Shown here: positions 25,234 through 36,172 of the stretch, in pieces
How the letters are laid out: each line of letters starts with the position of its first letter
How positions within the stretch are numbered: position 1 is the stretch's first letter
NCBI GenBank assembly: GCA_016785225.1
Contig: JAFBJZ010000449.1
Span: 1,116,001 to 1,180,000 of the forward strand
DNA from: Psettodes erumei
Taxonomy: Eukaryota; Chordata; Actinopteri; Pleuronectiformes; Psettodidae
DNA: 64,000 nucleotides
Reading direction: 5' to 3'
Position numbers and translations under genes: made by a program
The notes under the pieces: generated by a model
What the model saw: only the letters and a program-made list of their open reading frames with translations
What the model was told of the DNA's origin: nothing
The model's database searches: none

Positions 25234-28200
25234 TACAGTACATGTTATGATTTACAGCCAGAGCGGAGGATCTGCATTTGTCCAGATGTGTGTATCCCTC
25301 AATGCCTGCCCTCAGAAAGATAAAAACCACTGACCTGTACTGCACAGTGCACACAGACACTGGCATGTATCACATCAAGCCAAAGAATCCATCTTTTCCA
25401 CCCGCCTTCTCCTTTATGCCTCAAAACATTCCCTTTCCTCCTCCATCTTCTCCGATCTCATTTGTCAAAGGCTAAAGAAACAGAGACAGAAATCCGGAGG
25501 GGAGAAGTTGCTCCCTGTGTACTGGTGTTCCCGCTCTGCTGGAAAGCAGAATTCCATCTGAAGATGTTTGGAATAGTTTTCCGGTGGATAAAGTTGCACC
25601 AGCCAGTCTGGGTTGCATGTGATATCTTTGGTTGGGCTGCAATAAACAAAAACACCAAAAACAGAATATTCGTGTTTGGTGGTGAGGCAAAGACGTATTC
25701 ACAAATATGATCAAGCTGCGGGCTTGTTCCGACAGCGACCTGTGACCTGTGTGTGCCGTCAGCAAGTTAAATAACTGCATATTGTTGTGAATGTCCCTAC
25801 GTGCAAGAATGTCGGGCACCGGTGTTATGAATACACAGAAAGGTTCCTATCGCAGTTGAGATGAGGACGGGGGTGGGGGGTGGGGTGCTACTGTTTTTGA
25901 TCATCTGTCTCCAGGTTAAACATGACACATTCTTCTGAGGATTAATATCTCCCTCCTACTCTCACTCCCTCCTTTCCTGCCTTCAGTTTTTGCATCTCAC
26001 TCTCTCTTTTGCAAATTCGATGTCTGCCTTTTTTCTCATGCTCACCCTCTCAATTACAGTTTCTACGTCTCTTTGCTTTCTTTGCTAGAGTCGGACTCCA
26101 GTGAGGACACAGATGTCAATGTAACGACATCCTGTGTCCAGGGGAAGGGCACAGATTACCGAGGCACAGTGAATATAACCCCTGAAGGAGTGACATGTCA
26201 GCGCTGGGACTCCCAGTTTCCCCATAACCACTCATTTCTTCCTCAGAACTTCAAATGCAAGTGAGTAATGTTTGTTTCACAACGGCTTACAGCTTGGATT
26301 CACTTATCTCTGCTGTGTCAAGGAGGTGATTTCTTTATTTTATCTTTATTAGTCTGACTTTTGAGATGCCAAAAAAAGTGAAACCACAGAATTGATAGCC
26401 TTACTCTAAAATAATACAGTCATCAGCACCATCATTTAAATTGTAGTCTGTGTGTGTGTTACAGAGACCTCAGAGAGAACTTCTGCCGTAACCCAAACGG
26501 TGCAGATTACCCATGGTGCTTCACTACAGACCCTAATCAGAGGATAGCCAACTGCACCCACATCCCCAGGTGTGATGCTGAGGCCACACAAAAAATAGGT
26601 AAATTACTCTGCAACCTCAATTTTATAGGAATATTATTTTTCTCACCATGGGTTAGATGAAAAATTCACATGTCTGTATAGTATATATGTGGCCAGAGAC
26701 AGCAGCTGAAACTGTTGTTACATTTCACTTTTTGTACAGATGACACATGTGCTATTAAAAATATAGCATTATAATTACTCACCTTTAGAGGTGCTAGTAG
26801 ACACATTTTGTTGTATTTGGAGCCAGGCTTGTTGTTTTTCTTGTGAATGCTCAGCTAAGCTACTACTGGCACTATAGCTATAAATTTACCATTCACACAT
26901 GAGTTAGGTAATCGGTTAAGTAGCAAGAATGTGTATTTCCCAAAATGTCAAATTATTCCTTAAGGGTTACCAAAGCTTTTTCTTTATGCCAAACTGCAAA
27001 AGAAATCTATTGGTGAATTACTATGCAAATGATTTCTTGAATAATTTGATAGCAATACTGAACTACAGATGTGTGAAGTCAAGTCATGTTCTTGTAAAGA
27101 AGAATTACACAGACACTTTTCTATATCGCTCCCGTAGGACTGGACCACTTGGCAGTGTGCTGCCCATTGAATTCCGTTTCTTGGAAGAACAAAAACACCA
27201 GACTTTGGCAATAGTGTTCGCTGTCACTTCCCATGTTTCTCTGCTTTAAATTTCAGAAGACCACACATGTCAAAAAGCGACCAGACACTTAATAACAAGG
27301 GGCCCTCCACTGATTCTGTTTAAGAAAAGTCATAGTAAGGTTTAGATTTTCTATTACATTTGAGAACCTCCATTTACAGGGGCCCAGGATTTTAAATGGA
27401 TCCAAAACAGAAAGAGAGGTGACACCCAAATCCTTCCTTTACCTCTGCACATGCATCTGTGACTAGGCCCACTCACAGATCACCTTCAGGTGTTTGAGAA
27501 AGTGCTGGGCTCAGTAATTCCATGTGCTCCTGGAAGTATTTAGCAAAGTGGTCTAAAATAGCCTTATCCTGTTTTTCCTCAAGAGTGTTACGAGGACAAT
27601 GGAGAGACATATCGGGGTGCTTTATCCATCACTCGATCTGGGATTCCCTGCGCAAACTGGTCACATCACATTAACAGGTAACAAGCTAAATTTATTCATC
27701 ATATAAAATTGTTGCACTGCTCCCAGTCGAGCTTCTTCTGTGCTAAGAAACACACGGGAAATGTTTCTGAGACAAGGCTGACATTCTTTTCAGCTCAGTT
27801 GATGAGTGTTTGTTGACAACTTAGCTCCCATTGCCTTGTGAAAATCCCTTTCATACGAATGAAGCTAAGCAGTGAAAACAAACAGCGAGAGGAAATCAGG
27901 GGTTCCGCAGGGGTCAATACGAGGCCCAATTATTATTCATCTAACTGACGAGAGGAAACCCTGGGGTGCTCTCCCATCCTGACCGAGAGGTTGCCCACTA
28001 CAGGGTTGTTGCTCTATGCTGAAGTTGGCCTGTTGGAATTACTTAATTTATAGGAATTTTAAAAGCCAAAATGGCACAGACAGATGGACATGTTCCAGAG
28101 CCGACCCCTGACCCCAGGAAGTGCTTTCTGAGGAAAGTAGATCAAAGCCAATCAGCTCCCTCGCGTAGACTGTAGCCAGGGAGTCTACCCTGCTCAAGGT

Positions 28201-31200
28201 TAAGGGTCACCCCAGGAAAAACTGCTGAGAGCTACAGCTTGTTTAACATTCTCCTGGGAAGTGGAATTATCTTCACCTCCTGACAAATTGTTGTCTCACG
28301 CCTGGCATTGTTTTTTTCCCAGAGTAATTGCTTTTCAGGGATATTTTGGACATCTCACAAAATTACATTTAATTTTTAAAAAAAGACACTAGATTAGATG
28401 TGAATTCCTACAGATCGGGAGTACAACCAAATTGTTCCATGGAGGATGTGGCTCCTACTGCTCTGAGCCCTGCTGAATGCTTAGAGTGCATACTTTCATA
28501 CTCCCATGAGCACTCTTCACAAGACTGCGTTTCCTTCTACGGGCTCAGTGAAGCGAATGCAGAGGATTCATGCACTGTAGGAAAGCCAGAGTCAGACTTT
28601 CCAGGCATACCATGGTTCCTTACAGCATGTGCACTGTATATGCATCGACAGTATGCCTGCAACTCCATGTATGCACATGCTCACGTGTGAGAGTGTGTAT
28701 GATTCTTAATGAGACATGGGCCAGTGTTAGTTCTGATACACTGTGTGCAAAATAACAAACGGAATATGAGAATCTGTATTTGTGTGTTTTACAGTGGGGA
28801 TTCTCACTCTACAGTATCCCATGTAGGGCTGGAGAAGAACTACTGCCGGAACCCAGACCGGGACAAGCATGGCCCCTGGTGTTACACCAACCCAAACAAC
28901 CGCTTGGCTTGGGATTACTGCAAACTGAAGCGCTGTGAGTGGTTTAAATAACCTTGTCTCCTCTAACGTCTCCGTAACGGTAGATACATCTGTGTTATGT
29001 CAGCCAAAATATGAGCAGACTCAACGTTCACCGTGGAAGAAGGGTTGTAAACGATACACATGTTGTATAGTGTAATTTTTTGTGATCGGTTTAGCAGACC
29101 CATAAAGGAGTAGCTCAACATGATTCGCTTTCTTGCTGAGTGTTAGATAAGAAAAAATGGATTCTGTTCTCATGCCTGTATGGTACATGTGCTGCTAAAG
29201 TCAGCAGCTGATTAGCTATTTCTATAGATTAAACAAACAAAATATACATAACATGCTCATTAATGAGCTGTAGAGGTGCAGGTAGGCATTTTTTTGTTAT
29301 TTTCAAGGTGAGCAGTTGACCCTTGTTTCCAGCCTTTGTGCTAAGCTAAGCCCACTGGCAGCTGGTACTAGCTTCACGTTTACCAGACAAACATAAGGGA
29401 GCCTGTGTGAAGTTAGAGCTAGAAGCTTGTTATGGAAATTAGTTTTTTGTTCTCAGGCAATTGTTGGTACAATGAAACATAAACAGGCTGAGGAACACAA
29501 AATGTTGCCTTAACAAGTAGCACACCGTTTGCCACATTTCCTGGTGTGTGTTGAATTTCAACTGTGACGGATTAACACAAAAACATTTTTTTAAAAAAGA
29601 ATAGTGCGTGCGTCTTTTCAGGAATGTTTTTGTTCAGAACTGGATCCCTGCTTTTGGTCTACTGTCCAGACATCTGAAAGCAGCATTTGGCTCATGATGC
29701 ACTTCCCGTTAAGTGCGTTCATAGGCACACGATGCCTCGTGTCTTGTATGCTCTCAGAAATTAACACTGCATGTGTGCTACACGCAGTTAATCGAGGGAA
29801 CAGTGGGGGTCAAAGTGGGAGCCTTGAAAAGAAACTAAAAGCACTTGTTGAGGCTAATGCCTCATCTGCTTCTCAACAGTCAAATTAAAGTAACGTTGTG
29901 TAAGTGTCCCCGATTTTAGACATATTCATGCTGTGGAAAAGTTCTCAAGGGAGTGTCTTACCGGGACAGTTTGGTCCTAATCAGCACCCACTGGTTCCTT
30001 TTAATCCTCCAGGTACACACAGAGTACATAGGCAAGTGTGTGAACAGTGTCACTCAGATCCCAGCTGCTCATCTGTGTGCATGTAATGGTAAATGGAACA
30101 GGAACAAGTGTTTCAGGAGCCATTCAGACTGTCCAATAGCACTTCTGAAAGCACATACATAAACGTTTAGTTTACAGAACAAGACAGTGTTGGTAGATAA
30201 AGTACAATGAAATAATCCAAGTGACTGAGCTGCATCTGCAGCCTTTATTGACTCCAAGTGAAATGTCATTTCTTGTATTTTACATAGCTCGGCTGGTGGC
30301 TTACGTGATGTGTTAGCCGTGGTTTTGACCAATTGGAAGAGAATACATGAGGCACAAACAGTAAACAGATGCAGGTCCCTGCTGCCATCCTTTTATTTGA
30401 GAAAGCAAGCAGCTGGTTCCAACATTTTTGTAGGCTGGTTCCAATCGGGTCGACATCGAAGAGCCTCTTTTGAATGGCTGCATAACAATTATCATAATGT
30501 AAAACATGTCCTCCGTGAGTTTTTTGAGGTCTTGAGCAAATTTATTTTCCGTGGCCGCTAACTGATATAGCCTCCAACAATGATTCAGATTTCAAGTCCT
30601 TATAAAGCAAAAAAAGGTGTCTTTTTTCAATGAGGTTTCATGGTTTTTGTGTCTGTACATGGTCAGGGTTCTGAATTGTTTCTGTGGCTGAAGGGTCTTT
30701 TCTTACTGTTGTCCTTTACTTTGCTTCTATCAGGTGAATCAGCTACAGTGGCTCCTCAACCAAACAGTGAGTATCCTTTTTGCTTATCTGGCTTTTTTTT
30801 TTTTTTTACCAGTCTAGTCCTCTTCCTTCTCTTCTTATCTAAAATCTCTTCCCTTTTTTCTTTTAGTTCTTTGTATCAAATCCGTCTGTTGTCATTTACC
30901 TATCCAAACAAATCATATTTTACGGTAGTCTTTAGAAGATTTAATAAACCCTTTTTCTCATTGAAATGCAAATAATACATCAATCTGACATACAGTATCA
31001 AACGTGTCTCAATATTTAGCTCTAACCAGACCCAAGATATCATGCTTCGTGCATATAAACACCAGAATAGTTGGAGGACATCAAGTTGGAGGTACAGATG
31101 GCAGCTGGGTTGTAAGCATCCAAAGAGAGTAAGTCATTTTATTCCTTTATGCTTTTACAGAATGTCCTTTGCCTGTCTTTATGCTACCCTCTGTAATGAA

Positions 31201-33268
31201 CAAAACTGTCATCTTACATCCTCTTAGGAAGGTTCATTTGTGTGGTGGCTCACTGATCAGAGAAGACTGGGTTTTGACGGACCAACAGTGCTTCACCTCC
31301 TGGTAATACTCCTTCTATATGATAATACCTTCTGATACTCTTTTTGCCTCCCCCTTTGAAACTTATCCCTTTATTCCGTGCCTGACTTACCTTCACCAAG
31401 TCTCTTTTCTCATTAACCTCTTTCCTTTACTCTCCATTTACATATCCCTCAAACATGCTTCTCTCAGTGTTGTTTAAAATAAAGATGCAAGCTGGTTTGT
31501 GTTTACTGAGACTCTTCCAGACGGGCTTGACCCGAGATATGGAACAAAATAGTTTGGACTGGAGATCTGTTTAACTTCTCCAGTCATCAGAGCCAATCAT
31601 ATACTGTACATATAGTATCTCTGTCATCTGTAGCTTAAATGGCTGGCTTTAATGAAAACATCCCTATCTCTGTAGTCATGTACTGTACTATAAGTATTAC
31701 ATATGGTGTAGATCTGCAGCTTTTAGCTGATGCTTTAGGGTTTTTTGGACATTGAAGGCTTGTGTTTTTATGCAATATCCAAAGGTTTATGATAAAAATA
31801 TATTGCTTTTATTTAAATTACCAGTATCACATTTGTTATTGAACTCCTAAATTGGAGTAAACGGAAACATTCCCTGGAATTTTGTGTTTAAAATTGTTTT
31901 ATTTGATAGGACTTTTTGTAAATAGTTTGACTGACCACATGCAATACAATAACACTGATTACTGCTTTGTCATAGTAATATTTAAAATTAAGATCCAAGA
32001 TCTAAGCAAGGCTCGTGTTGTGTATCCTTACTTAATCAATCAATCAACCTAATCAAATTAGTTTAATCACTGGTCAGTTAAATCATTGTTTGGGAGAGGC
32101 AGCCCACTCTGCAAGTTGCATGTACTGTAGTTTTCTATCTAACACTGGTCTTCGTGGTCATCAGTGTTCCAGATCTCAGGGATTACAGTGTGCAGGTGGG
32201 TCTGCGCCACCTCAACGTGTCCTCAAGCCACCCGAGACTCCGCATCTCTCGCCTGATTTGCGGTCCGGAAGGCTCCAACTTGGTCATGCTGAAACTGGCA
32301 GAGTGAGTTCTCATCCACATGCTGGCGATCCTAATGTTATGGGACAGCATATGCAATGGAAAACTTTATTGTACCAGCAACAGGCAGTGTCATTTGGTTA
32401 ACTTTAAATAATGCTTGAAAGACCTGTTTAGTCCAATTTTAGTCATTTTAACAATTTTATTACATAGATTTTTTAATCCCCTGCACAGTATTGTGGTAAA
32501 AACAGTTTTCCATATGCATACAGTATGTTTTTTAAAGTGACTGATTGGCTGTACGGTTTGTTCTAGTCCTGCACCTGTGGCTGAGGGTGCCTCCACAATT
32601 CATCTTCCAGTAAAAGATTGCCACATCACCGAAGGCACCAACTGCACCATGTATGGATGGGGAGAAACCAAAAGTAAGGCCTCCCTCCACCAAAATGACA
32701 CTCCACATTCCACTTTTAACTGTTATTTAAACAAAAAGGGGCTGTGTGACCTTTAGCACTCACTGGTTTGTTTATTCCATTCTGGTCAGATACAGGGCAC
32801 GATGAGGCACTCAACACTGTAACCATGCCGATGGTCAACAATGACATGTGCTCCCAAATCAAAGGGGATGCTGGGGAGAGGCGAATATGTGCCGGCGGCA
32901 GGAGAGGAGAAGGTGTATGTGATGTAAGGATCATTTTCACCCAAATAAAAAATACCACTGCAACATATTTTAATTTTCTTGGAACTTTGGTAGAAATTCT
33001 TCCATTTTTATAATTTGCAATTTAGTTTATTTTGAACATATACACTGTAGTATAATCATTGTTAACCTGCAACCTCCTTTTTCACTCGCAGAAAGACAAT
33101 GGCGGTCCTTTGGTCTGCCAAGAACATGAGCGCAAAGTCATCATTGGTGTGAGCATCCAGAGGACAAAGTGTGCCTCATCGCAGCCCGCACTTTTCGTTA
33201 ATGTTGCCTTCTACTCGGAGTGGATTTATAAAGTGTTCAAACTTTACCCCAGTTCGGAAAGGAACTAA
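14779..33268 (+). CDS. hgf: Hepatocyte growth factor (MET ligand), probable hgfb-type paralog; 18 coding exons
   Basis: Secreted plasminogen-related growth factor that binds the MET receptor tyrosine kinase. My exon model: 14779-14842, 18466-18628, 18776-18888, 19536-19650, 23169-23311, 23513-23633, 23819-23937, 26089-26260, 26465-26598, 27584-27677, 28795-28934, 30734-30766, 31020-31128, 31228-31302, 32165-32302, 32567-32673, 32790-32923, 33092-33268. All introns are GT-AG, phases agree, and the total is 2151 nt (716 aa plus TAA), close to human HGF (728 aa, also 18 exons). Domains: signal peptide ~1-22, PAN/N ~23-113, kringles ~119-199, 205-279, 295-373 and 383-460, activation cleavage after Arg486, beta chain 487-716. 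Cys479 and the Cys after Lys-Asp in the beta chain match the human interchain bridge. The start has G at -3. Triad positions are Gln527/Asn570/Asn661, so it cannot be a protease. HGF rather than MST1 is indicated by the kringle and N-domain sequences. Assignment to the b paralog is inferred from divergence and the snd1/pax4 neighbourhood. Confidence 0.93.
16011..16079. repeat. (GT)34 microsatellite in hgf intron 1
   Basis: An uninterrupted 69-base GT tract, the longest dinucleotide repeat in the window, about 1.2 kb downstream of the first coding exon. Confidence 0.98.
17570..18200 (-). other. Unidentified coding-like block in hgf intron 1
   Basis: This stretch is more GC- and CpG-rich than the intron around it. 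It is open in two overlapping - strand frames (17969-18328, 119 codons; 17764-18069, 101 codons) and in one + strand frame (17582-17884). The - strand translations are of mixed composition, not low complexity, and the likely frame appears to switch near 18000-18060, as in a decayed retrocopy. I recognise no family and see no splice sites or poly(A) tract that settle it. It may be a degraded pseudogene, an unannotated repeat, or chance. Confidence 0.25.
18466..18888 (+). other. hgf: hgf exons 2-3: PAN/N domain
   Basis: Exons 18466-18628 and 18776-18888 encode residues 22-113. The four hallmark N-domain cysteines are present in the order Cys-x3-Cys (EHCARKC), Cys (FNCRAF) and Cys (KKCHLLPF), followed by the domain-closing LYEKK before the first kringle. 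In HGF this domain binds heparan sulfate and, with kringle 1, carries the main high-affinity MET site; basic residues are plentiful here. Unusually, four extra cysteines (23, 24, 44, 47) lie before the core. The exon 3 donor GTGATT is weak. Confidence 0.9.
21056..21395. mobile_element. Foldback-type repeat fragment in hgf intron 4
   Basis: It shares landmarks with the copy at 6772: CTTTCTTGCTGTGAGTTAGA at the left, AAAGACTGGAAACAGTGGG in the middle, and a right end with GCGAGAAAAGTGAAT, CATTTTCCCAAAGTTCGAA and ATTCC. A pentanucleotide (AAACT)n expansion has grown inside it. Confidence 0.6.
21241..21269. repeat. (AAACT)n short tandem repeat
   Basis: Four perfect AAACT units and one interrupted by a 4-base AACT, inside the foldback repeat. 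Confidence 0.9.
23513..23937 (+). other. hgf: hgf exons 6-7: kringle 2
   Basis: Exons 23513-23633 and 23819-23937 (residues 200-279). The kringle runs from VCMVCNGEDYRG through MDHTESGRECQRWD and DNYCRNPDNRLRPWCFT to CNIAVC. The HTESG and RWD motifs match HGF kringle 2 closely, making this one of the best-conserved parts of the gene. Confidence 0.94.
25189..25231. repeat. (CA)n microsatellite in hgf intron 7
   Basis: An uninterrupted CA run of about 43 bases. Confidence 0.95.
26089..26598 (+). other. hgf: hgf exons 8-9: kringle 3
   Basis: Exons 26089-26260 and 26465-26598 (residues 280-381). An acidic linker (ESDSSEDTD) with two N-glycosylation sequons precedes Cys295, then CVQGKGTDYRGTVN, CQRWDSQFPHNHSF, NFCRNPNGADYPWCFTT and IPRC373, with a short tail to kringle 4. 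Confidence 0.94.
26737..26964. mobile_element. Foldback-type repeat fragment (right arm) in hgf intron 9
   Basis: It contains TTTAGAGGTGCTAGTAGACA and GCTCAGCTAAGCTAC, and ends in GTGTATTTCCCAAAATGTCA followed by AATTATTCCTTAAG. The last block matches the right end of the copy at 6772-7838 almost base for base. Confidence 0.65.
27584..28934 (+). other. hgf: hgf exons 10-11: kringle 4
   Basis: Exons 27584-27677 and 28795-28934 (residues 382-460). It opens ECYEDNGETYRG and continues through GIPCANWSHH, EKNYCRNPDRDKHGPWCYT and WDYCKLKRC. The last Cys codon is split by the intron (T|GT) with a strong GTGAGT donor. Confidence 0.92.
29103..29405. mobile_element. Foldback-type repeat fragment in hgf intron 11
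   Basis: It starts TAAAGGAGTAGCTCAACATG, followed by TTCGCTTTCTTGCTGAGTGT, and includes AGATTAAACAAACAAAATAT, GCTCATTAATGAGC, TGTAGAGGTGCAGGTAGGCA and TGTTTCCAGCCTTTGTGCTA followed by AGCTAAG. Left-arm and right-arm motifs lie close together, as in an internally deleted copy. Confidence 0.65.
30734..31128 (+). other. hgf: hgf exons 12-13: linker, activation site and start of beta chain
   Basis: Exon 12 is only 33 bases (30734-30766); exon 13 is 31020-31128. Together they encode the kringle 4-beta linker, the interchain Cys479 (in KISCFVH), the activation bond INTR486|IVGG and the first strand (DGSWVVSIQ). A basic residue followed by a small hydrophobic is kept at the cleavage point, so processing by an HGF-activator- or matriptase-type protease remains plausible. 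Confidence 0.85.
31228..33268 (+). other. hgf: hgf exons 14-18: catalytically dead serine-protease-like beta chain
   Basis: Exons 31228-31302, 32165-32302, 32567-32673, 32790-32923 and 33092-33268. The chymotrypsin fold is recognisable from CGGSLI, YGWGE, ICAGG, GGPLVC and a C-terminal WIYKVFKLYP helix. Triad positions read Gln527 (TDQQC), Asn570 (EGSNLVMLKL) and Asn661 (KDNGGPLVC). An N-glycosylation sequon in LNVSSS is shared with human HGF. The segment corresponding to human Gly-Arg-Gly-Cys near the MET contact is Arg-Thr-Lys-Cys. The protein ends at TAA 33266-33268. Confidence 0.93.
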
Positions 33269-34645
33269 AAGAATATATTGTGGTATGAAAATCAGCTCCA
33301 TTCAGGACTGTACCAAGACCTCTCCAGTGTGGACCAAAGGGCAGAGAAATCAGGAAAAATCACCTGATGGAAAGTGGCCACTTTCGGCGGCTTTTGCGGA
33401 ATTTGTAATTGGACGAGGACAAGAGGCTGGTGATTGAAGACTTGGATCCAATGAAATGGAATCTCACCTGTTCTTCCACTTTGCAAATGAAGACATGCAG
33501 GTTGTTAGCCTTAAAACCATTTTTGCAACCAAAGTCTCGGGCACATGGACGGCGTACTAATTGTATTTTTGACATGTTCAGAATTTCTGAAGCCATGCAA
33601 GCAAAGACAATGAGAATGACAACCTGTGACTCAGTATTATCTCCTGGAATATACTTGAATATGGACAGAACCCAGAACCAATCCCTGTCGGATACCACAC
33701 GAGGCAGCCTTTTGTGACTGGGATTTCTTCTTTTTTAATGTATTGAGCTGGGCTGCAAAACATTTTTTTTTACCTCCAACACAAGTGATATGGATGCACA
33801 GAAATGGTGTTCCATAATGTCATCAAATATTATAATTTGGTCGTAACTTTTTGAAACATTTTACCAATGTCACAGTTACTGAAAACTTCCAACAACAACA
33901 AACAGAAAAAAACTATGGAAATTCCCAAAAGAAGAAAACATGAGCAAGAAGAAGTCATCACTATTACAGACACTAAAGTCCCATGAGAAAATAGTGATTA
34001 AGCCAATCAGTCTGTATATCCAAACCTGCAGCTGGCCTCGGATGTACCAGTAGTTAAGTACATAGAATATGCTAGTGCTGCTTAAAAAGCTAACTGCATC
34101 AGCCCTGGCAAACCATTCAGTGCTAATTGCGTGCAGTAGCTGGACTACCTTTTCCCCAGTTAGCTATAACTGTTAGTTTCCCCCCCATGAGAGGGTCTAA
34201 GTAGGACTGAGCAAAATGCTCCAAAAGTCTTATGCTAATATTTGAAGCATGAGAGAGAGAAGAGCCATGCCAAATATAACATGGTTATTTGGCCTCCAGT
34301 TTGGAGGGAACTGTGGCCCCTGGCGGGCTGTGTGTGGTCAATAGGATATTTTATACTGTTTTTTTATTTCACGGAAAGTGACTCCTTATGTACATAACTG
34401 CAGATTTATTGAATATGTTTCTGCCGTGCTGTAAGATTTTATAGGTCTTATAGATCTGGAATATTTTTGGTTCACTTAGTAATGTCAGATTGGCTTCTTC
34501 CTGCCTCTGATTATGTTTAATATTTAATTAAAGAGACTGGTAGCTTGTCAGTGGTAGTTAGCTATATTTATTTTTCTTAATCAGCAGAAGACATTGCGGA
34601 TAAATCAAGATTTTTGGTGTGATACATGGTTTTTGTTTGAGAGTT

Positions 34646-34651
34646 AATAAA
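34646..34651 (+). terminator. Poly(A) signal AATAAA (proximal, hgf)
   Basis: A consensus hexamer on the sense strand, about 1.38 kb after the hgf stop codon. Confidence 0.4.
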
Positions 34652-35703
34652 GACCCCATGATGACTGGGTGCATGTTTTTCTCCCAGGTCCAAGCCACAG
34701 AAATGTAAAATTATGTGCCATGGACAGTACAGTATGTGCCTTATAGAGTCGTGTCTTCCATATTAAGTTAGCGTGGTAGCTCTGTTTTGTATTTGGGGGG
34801 GTTGGCATTTACAAAGGAAAGTTGAACAACCAATCCGTTGCATGCACACATGAGAAAATGAGGAAGTCAAAATGTGCAAACAGCTTTGATTTGCACATTT
34901 TAATCTAAAAATATAAAGAAAACATCACAAGTTCAGGCACAATTATCCTTGCTAAAATGAAGCCTTGTCAAAAGACCAAACCGCTACAGCTGACACAAAC
35001 TCACTGGCTTCCTGTTAGCGACTTTTTATAAAGTAAAACACCACTGGTCTAATAAGTTTCCTCTACAGGATTTCTGAGGAGGAAAAACTTTGCAGATTAT
35101 AGCCAGATTATAGCCCTAAATACCCCAGATGATGCCCAGGTGATTCCCATTCACTGACAGCAGTGAATTTAATGCTGTCTTTTGTGACCATTTATCAAAG
35201 CGGGAAATGCTGTTCTCAGCTTCAAGACAACTATTCTGAATATTATGTGGAAAATAGTATGTGCACTTACAACATTCAGCAATCCTTGCACATGTTACAG
35301 GCCAAGGAAAAAATCTGCTCTCAATTGAAAGGAAGGAAGCTTCACAAAAGGTGACTGACTGACTAAATAGGTGAAACCAAACGCCAGATATTCTTAGTTA
35401 TGTGGCAGATCGTTTAACTGTGTCATGAACTGATCAGTTCCCTCAACAACCACTCTCTTACCTTACGGAGTTGTAACTGTTATTTAATTGACCTTTTAAT
35501 GTAAATAGCCTTGTGCGTTCTGTAAATCACAACTTGTAATTTTTGTAAATATCATACATAAGTATTTTTACTTCATGATCATTCTGTTTATATGTTTGTA
35601 TAATGTAAACTCTAAATGGTAACAGCTGCTATTTTGTGTTAGTGAGTTGTTTTGTATCTATGACCTTTACTGAATTTTGTAGCCTTTGTATTATTCCTAT
35701 TTT

Positions 35704-35709
35704 AATAAA
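35704..35709 (+). terminator. Poly(A) signal AATAAA (distal, hgf)
   Basis: A consensus hexamer about 2.44 kb after the stop, followed within 25 bases by CAGTTGTGTTCTC, a plausible GU-rich downstream element. Confidence 0.45.
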
Positions 35710-36172
35710 CAACCTGACATCACATTCAGTTGTGTTCTCTACCGCTCTTCCTTTCTCTTGGACTTTTCCCTTTTGCAGAATGTTGAAAGAAATGTGCCAG
35801 TAACACATTTGGAATCTGTTTACTCCGTTTTTTGGCAGTTTACTCCCTGTGATCGCTCAAAGCAGCAAATGCTAGTGCGTGAGAAATATTCTCAAGTGTT
35901 TGAAAGCAACAGAGGTCATCCATACAAGCACCGAAGAAGATAAATAATAACATTTCTTCAGAAACATTTGGATAACATTTGGACATCCTGGTCTTAAGTG
36001 ATATACAGTTGAGCTTTTCAGCAACTTTTGGTTGCTCAATATGAGATAAGATAAACCTAATGCTCCAAATCTAAGATTAATGTTTGTGTCAAATCATTAT
36101 ATTGAGGAGAAAACTGTTTTCTGTCATTTTGATGACAAGATGCTAATTTTTTTAATATTGTTTTTGGTAGCC

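Larger units (their letters stand above)
33269..35709 (+). other. Probable hgf 3' UTR and downstream DNA
   Basis: AT-rich, with no coding exon. Two consensus poly(A) signals on the + strand lie 1.4 and 2.4 kb after the stop. The second is followed by a GT-rich element, as expected for a real cleavage site. The extent of the UTR is inferred. Confidence 0.5.

Noticed and set aside
14779..33268. Macrophage-stimulating protein (MST1) or plasminogen
   Set aside because: Same domain order as MST1, but the kringle 1-3 sequences and the N domain match HGF; plasminogen would have five kringles and an active triad.
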